Shown here: positions 9,749-18,542 of the stretch, piece after piece
Numbering within the stretch: the first letter of the stretch is position 1
How the letters are laid out: each line of letters opens with the position of its first letter
NCBI RefSeq assembly: GCF_013284035.1
Contig: NZ_CP054141.1
Location: forward strand, 3,038,001 to 3,102,000
Source: Flavobacterium sp. M31R6
GTDB lineage: Bacteria; Bacteroidota; Bacteroidia; Flavobacteriales; Flavobacteriaceae
DNA length: 64,000 bases
Direction: 5' to 3'
Position numbers and translations under genes: made by a program
The notes under the pieces: model-generated
Databases searched by the model: none
The model's input: only the letters and a program-made list of their open reading frames with translations
Told to the model about the DNA's origin: nothing

Positions 9749-10738
9749 TTAATAAATAGGCTCCCACCCTTGTTTTTTCCAATATTCAATAATGGGTTTG
9801 AAAGGTCCTAACTTATGTTGTTTTTCAGAAAAAGGATCACTAAAAGGGGCATGTGCATAATCTATTGCCTTTGCCTTTGGATTTGGATAATCCAATGTTT
9901 TTGGGTTTGGTCGGGTATGAACAGAATCATCATTAACATAAGCCGCAATATCGAGTGCCTGAGCATCTGTCAAATAGGGTTTACCAACAGTTACTTTGTC
10001 AAAAGGCATATTCCCTTTTAGCCATTGCGCTTGTTTGATAACTCTATGCATGCTTGAACCGGGTTGGTAGGCATATTTTCCCCATAAAGGTGGGTAAACA
10101 TATCCTGATTTGTCCTCATTGAATTTTCCTTCCCCATCATTTCCGTGACAACGAGCGCAGTTTTCGGTGAAAAGTACTTTTCCTCTTTCAGGACTTGCAG
10201 CAACTTCCGGAAATTCAATTTTTAGATTTTTAGATCCTTTAAATAAACTGTCCTTTGGCACAAACTTGCTAATCCATTTAAAATAAGATAAGAAAGCTAC
10301 CATTTCATCGCTGTCCAATGGCAATGGTTTACCGGAATGCGGACGCATAACACAATTGTTAACACGTTCTGCAAGCGTGAGTACTTTGTCTTCTCGCCCT
10401 CGATATTGTGGATAATTGTCATGTGATGACATCAAATTGAAAGCATATGGTTTAGTTCCCGCATCTTGATGGCAATTGGTACAATTCATTTTGTTGCCCA
10501 AATATTTTCCCTTAATTCCATCTGGACCAATATAATATGCCGTTCTTAGCATTAATTCTCTCCCATAACGTACCGATTCACCAAACTTATCATTTGGAAT
10601 TTTTGAAGTATCGATTGTAATATAAGATTCATCTTTTGTTTCTTCTTTTGCAACTGTATTGGCCGAAGAAGAATTACAAGAATTAAAAATCATTATTGGC
10701 AAAGCAAAAAGGATTCCTATAACAACTATTTTTTTCAT
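9749..10738 (-). CDS. TsdA-like dihaem c-type cytochrome lipoprotein
   Basis: A 329-residue lipoprotein (lipobox FNSC, Cys21) with two haem-binding CxxCH motifs, CTNCH at 86-90 and CARCH at 194-198. Between them lies AERVNNCVMRPHSGKPLP, which matches the segment of thiosulfate dehydrogenases (TsdA) that supplies a Cys axial ligand, here Cys129. A candidate distal Met for the second haem is Met244 (KGNMPFD). TsdA interconverts thiosulfate and tetrathionate in the periplasm; related diheme cytochromes serve other redox partners. The gene sits between an aryl-sulfate sulfotransferase-like gene (161 bp upstream) and a putative glycosidase, which is unusual in a SusCD-led cluster. The family call is good; the substrate is uncertain. 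Confidence 0.78.
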   Translation of the reverse strand: MKKIVVIGILFALPIMIFNSCNSSSANTVAKEETKDESYITIDTSKIPNDKFGESVRYGRELMLRTAYYIGPDGIKGKYLGNKMNCTNCHQDAGTKPYAFNLMSSHDNYPQYRGREDKVLTLAERVNNCVMRPHSGKPLPLDSDEMVAFLSYFKWISKFVPKDSLFKGSKNLKIEFPEVAASPERGKVLFTENCARCHGNDGEGKFNEDKSGYVYPPLWGKYAYQPGSSMHRVIKQAQWLKGNMPFDKVTVGKPYLTDAQALDIAAYVNDDSVHTRPNPKTLDYPNPKAKAIDYAHAPFSDPFSEKQHKLGPFKPIIEYWKKQGWEPIY

Positions 10739-10899
10739 ATGTAGATAATATTTATTTTTTATATGTCATATGTAATTCGCATATCTTCATTTTTGCTTGC
10801 GACAAATTTACGTTCATGCTCATTTCATACTGATAAGATATTAAATCCAGGTAATTAAAAGTTATCCCAATTGAAACAGCTACTACCTTTTGGTTATTT

Positions 10900-12309
10900 T
10901 TAGTTAAAAAGAAACGGTTTGAGTTTATCTTCCGGGATAAACTTAACACGATAAGGAGGAATTTCAGACTCTAAGGCCCAAAGTAAAACCCCTTTTTTAT
11001 CGGTCAGAACAGTTATGTGTCTTTTTGAACAACAACACAATATGGTTTCTTTGTCAATCATATAGGCACTTCCCATTCTGTCATTATAGATTTCCTTTGG
11101 TAATTTCACTTGGTAATCTAGTTTTATGGCATTGCCTTTTTCATCTACTTTCATAGCAAAAACAGCAGACTGTTTTTTATCGACACCATTATCAAAAAAC
11201 ATTAAACTACCTTCTTGGTTAATATGTGCAGCGTGGGCTTGCGAGAAATTACAATTGGCTGGCATAGTCATTGTTCCGCCCTTTCCTATTTTCCAGATTA
11301 CTTTTCCGGTTTTGGCATCTACTTTCCAAATTTGGCCGTTATTATAAAACGAAATTATAAAATTGCCGTCTTTGTCATAATTCAAACTATTGGCATGCAT
11401 CCAATCCTTTTTTGTTTTCAGTAATGCTTTATCTTTCATTGGATCTAAATCGTCAAAAACACTCCATTTCCAAAGTTGTTTTCCTTTTTTATCCAAAATA
11501 AGAATTCCGTCACCGTTGATGGTATCTTTCTTTTTTCCGCCTATCGAGGATAAGTCGGTTATTCTTTCATCAACAAACAAAGTCACGATTTCGTTGGTCG
11601 ATTTTTTTATGATTTCATGATGAATCACTTGTTTAAAATCACCTTGACCTTTTTTAATATGTGTTAGTGTATCGCCTTGCAAATTAATTTCTAAAATCTC
11701 ACTACCATAACTCGTTGGCTCATCATTTTTCCCAAGTATGGAAATAATCGTTTGGTCATCGGTAAAACAGGAAACTTTGAAACCCGTTCCTTCTACAGTA
11801 TGATACCATCTCAAATTTCCTTTATAATCTACTATATAAGCTACACCCGGAGTTTCCCTTTTGCTCATAAGCATAAAACCCTTTTTGAAATTCTCTGGCA
11901 ACAAATTAGGTTTTGGACAATTGGCTTTGAATTGCTTTTGAAACCATTCCGGCAATTGTCTGGATTTGAAAGCATAAACTTTGCTTGTATTTTTTACATC
12001 ATCCTGAATCGTCACAACCTGATAGTTGTACTTAGTCTCTGGAGTGATAGAACAAAGTACCAAAGAATGTTTTGTTCCTCCAGATGTTGTCAAGGAAGTC
12101 ATTTTACCTTTACTTCCAGTTGCTTCACGCCAATATTCTACATATACCTTTGCATCAGTACTTGTGGTAACATCGATTTGAATCTTCAATTCGTTGTTAC
12201 CATGAGTTCCTACGGTGATATTTTGGATACAGTTGCCTTTATTAGAACAACTCATCAGCATTAATAGCGAGAAAACAAAAAGTGCTATGGATAAAAATCT
12301 CTTAATCAT
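10900..12309 (-). CDS. Aryl-sulfate sulfotransferase-like lipoprotein (AssT family)
   Basis: A 469-residue lipoprotein (lipobox LMSC, Cys21) with an N-terminal Ig-like/fibronectin-type beta region (about 28-120) followed by a six-bladed-propeller-type domain as in bacterial arylsulfotransferases. The family's conserved histidines appear in order: HH at 230-231, DWMHANS with His305, and SQAHAAH with His359 and His362. In AssT enzymes a histidine carries the sulfo group between a phenolic sulfate donor and a phenolic acceptor in the periplasm. It is the first gene after susD, but two hairpins, one terminator-like, lie directly in front of its start codon (12324-12401). A pathway role in glycan use, for example handling sulfated aromatic or sulfated-sugar groups, is inferred only from position. 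Confidence 0.82.
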   Translation of the reverse strand: MIKRFLSIALFVFSLLMLMSCSNKGNCIQNITVGTHGNNELKIQIDVTTSTDAKVYVEYWREATGSKGKMTSLTTSGGTKHSLVLCSITPETKYNYQVVTIQDDVKNTSKVYAFKSRQLPEWFQKQFKANCPKPNLLPENFKKGFMLMSKRETPGVAYIVDYKGNLRWYHTVEGTGFKVSCFTDDQTIISILGKNDEPTSYGSEILEINLQGDTLTHIKKGQGDFKQVIHHEIIKKSTNEIVTLFVDERITDLSSIGGKKKDTINGDGILILDKKGKQLWKWSVFDDLDPMKDKALLKTKKDWMHANSLNYDKDGNFIISFYNNGQIWKVDAKTGKVIWKIGKGGTMTMPANCNFSQAHAAHINQEGSLMFFDNGVDKKQSAVFAMKVDEKGNAIKLDYQVKLPKEIYNDRMGSAYMIDKETILCCCSKRHITVLTDKKGVLLWALESEIPPYRVKFIPEDKLKPFLFN

Positions 12310-12323
12310 TTTATGTATGTTTT

Positions 12324-12345
12324 AAAAAAGCGCTAGTGCTTTTTT
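12324..12345 (-). terminator. Terminator-like hairpin just before the sulfotransferase start codon
   Basis: AAAAAAGC and GCTTTTTT arms flank a six-base loop; on the minus strand the stem is followed directly by a T run. It lies only 14 bp upstream of the ATG at 12309, leaving no room for a promoter in between. Expression of the downstream genes therefore appears to depend on read-through. Confidence 0.5.
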
Positions 12346-12355
12346 TTTATAAAAC

Positions 12356-12401
12356 CCAAGGATATAATAGTCTCCCTATTTACTATATTTTATATCCTTG
12401 G
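12356..12401 (-). other. Long hairpin after susD
   Basis: Perfect 12-bp arms (CCAAGGATATAA and its complement), extended by a weaker TAGT/ACTA pairing around a ten-base apical region, sit between the susD stop and the sulfotransferase gene. The weak TTTTAT tail suggests a stabilising or attenuating element at the 3' end of the susCD mRNA, or an antitermination partner for the hairpin at 12324-12345. Confidence 0.55.
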
Positions 12402-12429
12402 TTTTAAATTTAAACAACCAAATTACTGC

Positions 12430-13941
12430 TTACTGTCTGTCGGCATTACTTAACTTAGGGTTAAGATCAACTTGACTTTGAGGGTACGTATAAAATTTAT
12501 TTTGAGGCATCTTGATTTGAGCCGCTTCACCTACTCTAAGGTGGTATGCATTTACAAGAACATCATATTTGTTCATTCTGATTAAATCGGAACGACGTTT
12601 TCCTTCAAAGAAAAACTCCCATCCTCTTTCTTGCAAAATAGCATCTCTTAGGGTAGTTTGATTGTAATCTGCCATAACCAAAAGTTTAGCATGTGATCTC
12701 GCTTTAACTTGATTAATAAGATCTATTGCTTCGGCAGTAGGACCGCTTAGCTCATTTATTGCTTCAGCTCTACTTAACAATACATCGGCATAACGCAAAA
12801 TATCTACACTGTGACCATCATAATAAGTTGTAGTCTCATCATCTGCATATTTCCTTGTAGATACATCCGGCATGTAGAATTCACCAGCGGGTGGTTCAGC
12901 ACCCAATGTAGGAGCTTGCTTGTGCAACAAACCATCAACACCCATAAATTCAGGGAAGAAACATTGTTTTCTTTCATCTTCATCACCAAAAGTATTATAG
13001 AAATCCCAATTTACGGTATAATACTGCCATCTGTTTTGAACAACCGGGTGATCTACCGGTCCAAAGTGATTCAACAATTCTGTTCCATTCGTATTGGCAT
13101 CACTAAGAGAAGAGAAAATATTTTCACTGCACCATTTGTTGCTTTCTTTGAACAACCCATTATAAGAAGGATAAAGACTGTATTCATTAAGATCCATTAC
13201 CTGTTTGGTAATGCTCACTACTTGTTGCCAGCTGTGGCTACGCAAATATAATTTTGCCAATAACGTTAATGCAGCACCTTTGGTAGCACGCCCCACATCA
13301 TTGCTATCATAAATAGTACTTTTTTTATAGTTAACCGGTAATACGGCTGCAGCTTCATTAAGTTCTTTAATCAAGAAAGCATCAATGTCCTCAACTGATG
13401 TTGGAGGTGTTTGATCTAAATACCCCGGGTTTCCTAAATTGGCTTCTGTAATTAAAATTACCGGCCCCCAAGAATCTGTCAAGTCCATATAGGCAGAAGC
13501 TCTTAAAAACTTAGCTTCAGCTATAAATTGCGCTTTTTCTGCCTCCGAAATTCCGGTCATAGGTGCGATGTTGTAAATCGCACTGTTGGCATTGGCAATC
13601 AACTTATACATTGCATTCCAATCTTCTTTAAGTAGTCCATTGGCAGCATTCCAAGTTCCCAAAGACAATTGTCCTGGGTCACCACCATATTGGCAATGCC
13701 CTAAATCTGTTGCAAGATCTGTCAAAGCAAAATGTCTCGTTGCCCAGTACGAAAAGTTATCCCCAACAACGGGTCCTTTAAGTCGACCATAGATTGAATT
13801 GACGGCCGCAATGGCATCCGACTTTGTTTGATACCCATTTGTATTGGTCAAATTACTATATACTGTGGGATCAAGATCGTTATTGCACGAAAATTGTACT
13901 CCTGCGGTAAGTAAAAGTAATAGTATTGTATATTTTTTCAT
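12430..13941 (-). CDS. SusD/RagB-family surface glycan-binding lipoprotein
   Basis: A 503-residue lipoprotein (lipobox QFSC, Cys19). It has the SusD layout: an N-terminal segment with YSNLTNTNGYQTKSDA, TPR-like helices (AEAKFLRASAYMDLTDSWGPVILI around 140-165) and the C-terminal signature of an LRYADVLLSRAEA helix, an ILQERGWEFFFEGKRRSDLIRM stretch and a final YPQSQVDLNPKL. SusD proteins cap the SusC barrel on the cell surface and capture oligosaccharides. The gene lies 37 bp downstream of susC and must share its transcript, which starts from the operator-bearing promoter at 17339-17369. Confidence 0.95.
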   Translation of the reverse strand: MKKYTILLLLLTAGVQFSCNNDLDPTVYSNLTNTNGYQTKSDAIAAVNSIYGRLKGPVVGDNFSYWATRHFALTDLATDLGHCQYGGDPGQLSLGTWNAANGLLKEDWNAMYKLIANANSAIYNIAPMTGISEAEKAQFIAEAKFLRASAYMDLTDSWGPVILITEANLGNPGYLDQTPPTSVEDIDAFLIKELNEAAAVLPVNYKKSTIYDSNDVGRATKGAALTLLAKLYLRSHSWQQVVSITKQVMDLNEYSLYPSYNGLFKESNKWCSENIFSSLSDANTNGTELLNHFGPVDHPVVQNRWQYYTVNWDFYNTFGDEDERKQCFFPEFMGVDGLLHKQAPTLGAEPPAGEFYMPDVSTRKYADDETTTYYDGHSVDILRYADVLLSRAEAINELSGPTAEAIDLINQVKARSHAKLLVMADYNQTTLRDAILQERGWEFFFEGKRRSDLIRMNKYDVLVNAYHLRVGEAAQIKMPQNKFYTYPQSQVDLNPKLSNADRQ

Positions 13942-13978
13942 TTTAATAAATTTAGTGTTAGTAAAAAAGCTTTTTAGA

Positions 13979-16900
13979 CTAATGAATTGTAACTTTTAAA
14001 CCCAAAATAAAAGTTCTGGAAGCTGGGAATGAGTTGAAATCGATTCCTCCACCCAAGTTGTTACCTGAATGTCCATTTACCTCAGGATCGTTTCCAGAGT
14101 AATCTGTAAAAGTTACCAAATTCTGACCAATAGCATACAATCTGATACTATCTATAAATTTAACTTGTTTTAATGCACTCTCTGGAATGGAGTATCCAAG
14201 AGAAACATTTTTCAAACGAATATAAGATGCCTCTTCAACAAATTTTGAATTAACATAACTACCATATTTACTTGCGTAATACCCGTTTCTTGGAATATCT
14301 GTATTTTCATTTGTACCGGCAACCCAACGATCCAAAGCGTCTGTACTCGTAGATGATTCCCCAACCATTGCTGTCATATTGTATACCGAATAATCAAAAG
14401 CTCCTTGAAAAAAGATATTCAAATCAAAGTTTTTGTATCTAAAATCATTATTAAAACCTGCAAGATAATGTGGTATAGAATTTCCTAAATAAGTTCTGTC
14501 ATCGGCAGTAATTTTTCCATCTCCATTTACGTCCACATATTTTGGGTCTCCTGGTTTGGACAATGGTTGTGGCGCATAAACTTCTCCTGTTTTTACAACT
14601 CCTGCATATTCATAACCAAATAATACTCCCATTTCTTTTCCTGGCTCCAATCTTGTAAACTCTTGCCCCGAAACTACACCGCTTGGGTTGGATGTATTGG
14701 TACTAATGATTTTAACATTGTCAGCAAGTTCAACAATCTTTTGTTTATTGTATGCAAAGTTTAAAGATGTTCTCCATGAAAAATTATCTGTTCTAAAGTT
14801 TTCGCTGCTTATACCAAGTTCAAATCCTTTATTTTCAATAATACCCGAATTTACTCTTTGAGTACCAAAACCCCACCATCCACCTACTGGAACATTCAAA
14901 AGTGCATCACTCGTTGTTTTTTTATAAACATCAATAGTGGCGCTAAGTCTTCCGTTAAAGAATCCCATATCCAAACCTAAGTTGGTTTGAGCCGTTTCCT
15001 CCCATTTCAAATTAGGGTTTGCTAAATTAGCCGGTTCTGTACCTCCAACAAAACCATCAGGAGCAATTGATACTCCATAAGAAACAAGTCTGCTCATGTA
15101 TGCATAATCCCCAATACCGTCGTTCCCTGTAATACCATAACTGGCTCTTAATTTTAAATCAGAAAAAGTATTTAAGTCTTGTATAAAAGATTCATTCGAA
15201 AGTTTCCAAGCAATAGCCCCAGATGGGAATATTCCAAATTTATTATTTGGACCAAAACGGGATGAACCATCTTTTCTTATCGTGAAAGAAGCTAAATATT
15301 TATCCGCAAATGAATAATTCAACCTACCAAAATACGAAGTAAGCTTAGTCTCTGTTTTCTCAGTTTCCGGTTTCGAATAAACAGCGGCTCCTTGAAGATT
15401 GTAATACGTTAGCAAATCATTACTAAAACCAGTACCTGCAGCTCTTAGTCGCTCGTAAGTGTCTTTTTGATTTGAAGTACCAACCATTGCTGTAATAGCA
15501 TGTTCCTCGATATTAAACTTGTAAGTCAAATATTGCTCTGTACTCCATCTGAAATATGTTCTGTTTTCCTCAGAACCAGAACCTTTTAAGGCTGCTCCCG
15601 CAACAAGAGTACTAGGGGTATAATTCCCTTGTATGCTCTCTTGCCACTCTGCTCCTGCACCGAAATGATAAGTTAAGTTTTTGATAACTTCATAGTCCAA
15701 AAACATACTTCCGTTTACCAATCTATTGATAACATGATTTGTAGGTTCCAATAAAAGAGCCAATGCATTATCTTTTCCTTGATATTTATAATAAGTCCCA
15801 TCAGGATTGTACACCGGAAGAGTTGGAGGTGCAGTTTGAAGAGAATACATTGGAGATAAAATGTTGTCCCCAAAATCACTGTTATTTCCTTCGCTAACAG
15901 CACCATAAACATTGGTACCCATATTTAATTTATCATTAAATTTTTTCTCGGCACCCATTCGAACAGTGTATCTCTCATAATCGGTGTTTTCTAAAGCTCC
16001 TTTTTGTTTTATATAGTTTCCTGAAAGGAAAAATTTAGACACTTTATCGCTTCCGCTAAAAGTAAGACTTCTGTTGATTACGCTTCCTTGACGAGTTGCT
16101 TCGTCAAACCAATTGGTATTTGCAATTGGAAAACTAGAAGGAAAAACAGGTGGTTTACCATTTTCGGCAGCAAGAGCATTTTGAAAATCGGCATATTGTT
16201 GTCCATTCAACAAAGAAGGTTCCTTAATTATATTTTGAAAACCATCGGATATTTCAGCCTCAACTTGCATTTTCCCTAATTTCCCTTTTTTAGTGGTAAT
16301 TAATATTACCCCATTTCCTCCTCTGGCACCATAAATGGCTGTAGAAGAAGCATCTTTTAAAACCTGAATATTTTCAATGTCATTTGGACTAATCGATGCA
16401 CCGGTGCTTGTAATAAATCCATCAACCACATATAATGGTGAATTAGAAGTATTGATTGAGTTACCACCTCTAATAACAACCGAAGGGGTACTTCCCGGAG
16501 CAAAGTTATTTTGTTGCACTTGAATTCCAGATGCACGCCCTTGCAAAGCTTGACCAACATTGGCAACAGTACCACCTAAGTTTAAGTTGTCCTTACCAAT
16601 AGAACTTACAGAACCGGTAACGTCACCTTTCTTTTGTTTACCATACCCAACAACAATTACCTCGTTCATTTTTTGTCCTTCTTCTTTTAAAACGACATTT
16701 ATGAAACCTGAGCCGGCTTTAATTTCTTTAGTTTCCTTTCCAATAAAAGAAAAAACTAAAGTAACTGAAGCTTCATCTGCGTTAATTGTAAAAGACCCGT
16801 CAAATTCTGATTGAGTAGATTCTTTACTCCCCTTTACCTGAATATTTACTCCTGGTATAGGTAAACCATTTTCATCGGTAACCTTCCCTTTAATTTGGTT

Positions 16901-17068
16901 TTGTATATTTTGAACATTAACTTCAATAGGAAAATTTGTCTTAAAACTTTCTGATGCTGAAGCTTGCAAAGTCCAGTTGAATAGTAAAACTGTGGTAATT
17001 TTGACCATTCTCCCTGAGATAATGTTAAGCCGAAAGTGTTCCTGCTTGTTTTTGGTTATTTCATTCAT
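13979..17068 (-). CDS. SusC/RagA-family TonB-dependent outer-membrane transporter
   Basis: A 1029-residue protein. The annotated ATG gives a rather long N-terminus; the Met at residue 21 (MVKITTVLLF) would give a more normal signal peptide, so the true start may be 17008. A carboxypeptidase-regulatory-like domain runs over about 57-128, a TonB-box-like NEVIVVGYG at about 135-143 is followed by the plug (around 150-265), and the rest is a beta barrel ending in an aromatic-containing strand. It imports oligosaccharides with its SusD partner using TonB energy. The promoter lies about 265 bp upstream and carries two 14-bp palindromes shared with the tdh and sugar-kinase promoters. The substrate is unknown; co-regulated genes point to an aminosugar-containing glycan. 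Confidence 0.95.
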   Translation of the reverse strand: MNEITKNKQEHFRLNIISGRMVKITTVLLFNWTLQASASESFKTNFPIEVNVQNIQNQIKGKVTDENGLPIPGVNIQVKGSKESTQSEFDGSFTINADEASVTLVFSFIGKETKEIKAGSGFINVVLKEEGQKMNEVIVVGYGKQKKGDVTGSVSSIGKDNLNLGGTVANVGQALQGRASGIQVQQNNFAPGSTPSVVIRGGNSINTSNSPLYVVDGFITSTGASISPNDIENIQVLKDASSTAIYGARGGNGVILITTKKGKLGKMQVEAEISDGFQNIIKEPSLLNGQQYADFQNALAAENGKPPVFPSSFPIANTNWFDEATRQGSVINRSLTFSGSDKVSKFFLSGNYIKQKGALENTDYERYTVRMGAEKKFNDKLNMGTNVYGAVSEGNNSDFGDNILSPMYSLQTAPPTLPVYNPDGTYYKYQGKDNALALLLEPTNHVINRLVNGSMFLDYEVIKNLTYHFGAGAEWQESIQGNYTPSTLVAGAALKGSGSEENRTYFRWSTEQYLTYKFNIEEHAITAMVGTSNQKDTYERLRAAGTGFSNDLLTYYNLQGAAVYSKPETEKTETKLTSYFGRLNYSFADKYLASFTIRKDGSSRFGPNNKFGIFPSGAIAWKLSNESFIQDLNTFSDLKLRASYGITGNDGIGDYAYMSRLVSYGVSIAPDGFVGGTEPANLANPNLKWEETAQTNLGLDMGFFNGRLSATIDVYKKTTSDALLNVPVGGWWGFGTQRVNSGIIENKGFELGISSENFRTDNFSWRTSLNFAYNKQKIVELADNVKIISTNTSNPSGVVSGQEFTRLEPGKEMGVLFGYEYAGVVKTGEVYAPQPLSKPGDPKYVDVNGDGKITADDRTYLGNSIPHYLAGFNNDFRYKNFDLNIFFQGAFDYSVYNMTAMVGESSTSTDALDRWVAGTNENTDIPRNGYYASKYGSYVNSKFVEEASYIRLKNVSLGYSIPESALKQVKFIDSIRLYAIGQNLVTFTDYSGNDPEVNGHSGNNLGGGIDFNSFPASRTFILGLKVTIH

Positions 17069-17338
17069 ACTTGTAGTTTTTTTTGGTTGGTATACTTAAT
17101 CGTTTTTTAATTCACTCCTCTTTTTTGCACTATGAAATCAAACACGTCTATTTTAATTTCATAAAAAAAGAAGAATTTATTTTGTCTCATTTATTCTGAT
17201 TTTTAAATTTTTAAAGTGTTTTTAAAAAAGAAAATGTTTAATAAATACATATTCATTTTTAAAGTTAAAATGATAGAAAAGCCATTTTTTTGATCCTTAA
17301 AAATTAAAATTCAAACAATAAAATCTACAATTCAATTA

Positions 17339-17369
17339 CGAAACTATATATTATATTTTTATTAAACAA
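17339..17369 (-). promoter_or_regulatory. Promoter A, upstream of susC
   Basis: On the minus strand a TTG (17367-17369) is followed after exactly 20 bp by TAGTTTCG (17339-17346), one base from the Bacteroidota TAnnTTTG element. The whole segment aligns without gaps, at about 53 of 61 bases, to promoters B and C. It predicts a leader of roughly 265 nt before susC. Confidence 0.72.
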
Positions 17370-17385
17370 GGAAAAACATAAAAAA

Positions 17386-17422
17386 TGTGCTCGAACACAT
17401 TAAATTTGTGTTCTCGAGCACA
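17386..17422. promoter_or_regulatory. Operator array A: two 14-bp palindromes, 23 bp apart
   Basis: TGTGCTCGAACACA at 17386-17399 and TGTTCTCGAGCACA at 17409-17422, each a near-perfect palindrome centred on CG, as expected for LacI-family operators. Centre-to-centre distance is 23 bp. The promoter-proximal copy ends 16 bp from the -33 TTG of promoter A. The binding protein is inferred to be the LacI-family regulator encoded at 21246-22286. Confidence 0.85.
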
Positions 17423-17456
17423 AAAAACTAGATAATCACTCATTTTTTGTAATACA

Positions 17457-17522
17457 ATTCCAATCATTTAAAAAAGGTATTTGACAGATTTAGAATTTTA
17501 TTTTCTGACAAATGATTGGAAT
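17457..17522. repeat. 13-bp perfect inverted repeat, 40-bp spacer
   Basis: ATTCCAATCATTT at 17457-17469 is exactly complementary to AAATGATTGGAAT at 17510-17522. Inside it, TTTGACAG and CTGACAAA form a second imperfect pairing. It sits between operator array A and the CBM9-like gene. It has no T run, so a terminator is unlikely; it may be a second regulator site or a structured leader. The rest of the gap from 17523 to 17779 is AT-rich, with no convincing element seen. Confidence 0.6.
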
Positions 17523-17779
17523 ACTGATTAAATGATATTAATTTGTTGAAAATAAATAGTATCATTGAAAATTAAATAATTATTCTCTAACGTTATAATT
17601 ACCCTTTTTTAGAGTTTTATTTGCTTTATTTGTGGTTAAAAATTAGCACTGAAAAAGCACTGTTAATAAGACTACCGAAATGGTGATTTTATAAAGAAAT
17701 AAATTGAAATTATTTTTAATTATTTTTTACAAAAAATAGTTCGAACTGAGCTTTATCCAAAAAATAAAATCGGCATAAA

Positions 17780-18430
17780 ATGAATAACGGAATAAAAGAA
17801 TACACAGTTAATTTAATCGAAAAAGAACAGTTGATTATCTCCGGAAAAGGAGACGATAATTTATGGAATAATGCCATGACCCTAACCGATTTTTGCTCTC
17901 CGTGGGATAATGAAAAACCATCAAAAATTACATTTAGAGCACTTTGGGATTCAGAAAAATTATTTTTCAACTTCACGGTCCTAGATTCATCAATTCACAT
18001 AGAAAAACAGGATGATAGTTTTGATAGTATAAATAATTCGGATAGAGTCGAGCTTTTTTTTAGACCTGACGATTCCATGAATCCTTATTACTGTTTGGAA
18101 ATGGATTCCGAAGCACGATTAATGGATTTTATTGCTTATCCAAATAAGAATTTGGATTTTAGTTGGAATTGGCCTAAAGAAGATATAGTAGTAAAATCAT
18201 CCATAAAAGAGGATTCTTTCACTGTTGAGGGTTCAATTTCTATGCAATCCTTAAACCATTTTAATTTAATTAAAAACAACAAAATCGAAACAGGTATTTT
18301 TAGGGCAAAATATTCCCCAAACAAAAACGGGAATTTTGAACCTACTTGGATAACATGGGTAGATCCAAACACGGAAATGCCAAATTTCCATATTGCTTCT
18401 TCTTTCGGAACCTTGATTTTAAAAGAATAA
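17780..18430 (+). CDS. CBM9-like carbohydrate-binding domain protein without signal peptide
   Basis: A 216-residue, single-domain protein. The pattern WNNAMTLTDF, then a KITFRALWDSEKLFFNFTVLD strand pair, an NSDRVELFF motif near 90, and a closing FGTLIL is that of the CBM9-like (xylanase-type) beta-sandwich. It lacks any N-terminal hydrophobic segment, and an in-frame stop lies just upstream of the ATG, so a hidden signal peptide can be excluded. CBM9 domains normally occur on secreted enzymes, so a free cytoplasmic version is odd. It is divergent from susC across operator array A and converges on kbl over a shared terminator. A role as a cytoplasmic sugar-binding or sensor protein is speculative. 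Confidence 0.72.
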   Translation: MNNGIKEYTVNLIEKEQLIISGKGDDNLWNNAMTLTDFCSPWDNEKPSKITFRALWDSEKLFFNFTVLDSSIHIEKQDDSFDSINNSDRVELFFRPDDSMNPYYCLEMDSEARLMDFIAYPNKNLDFSWNWPKEDIVVKSSIKEDSFTVEGSISMQSLNHFNLIKNNKIETGIFRAKYSPNKNGNFEPTWITWVDPNTEMPNFHIASSFGTLILKE

Positions 18431-18462
18431 ATAAAGCATTCTCTGAATCAAATAAAAAAAAA

Positions 18463-18487
18463 GATAGTATTAGAATCTAATGCTATC
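18463..18487. terminator. Bidirectional terminator between CBM9-like gene and kbl
   Basis: GATAGTATTAGA and TCTAATGCTATC form a 12-bp stem with one G-T mismatch. It is flanked by an A run on the left and a T run on the right, so it can end transcripts from both converging genes. Confidence 0.75.
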
Positions 18488-18542
18488 CGTTTTTTTACAT
18501 CAATTATTTATGCCTTTGATTGATTTAATTGTAAATTGAATT

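Noticed and set aside
9693..9782. Extended N-terminus of the DUF6067-like protein
   Set aside because: It would overlap the cytochrome gene by 34 bp and place a complete signal peptide 30 residues inside the protein; the ATG at 9692 is preferred.
10803..10810. TAAATTTG on the minus strand as an internal promoter for the cytochrome gene
   Set aside because: The -7 match is exact but no -33 element is present at a usable distance; in such AT-rich DNA chance matches are common.
11752..12264. A 170-codon open frame on the plus strand opposite the sulfotransferase-like gene
   Set aside because: It lies wholly inside a well-supported gene, has a biased composition without family features, and is best explained as a shadow frame.
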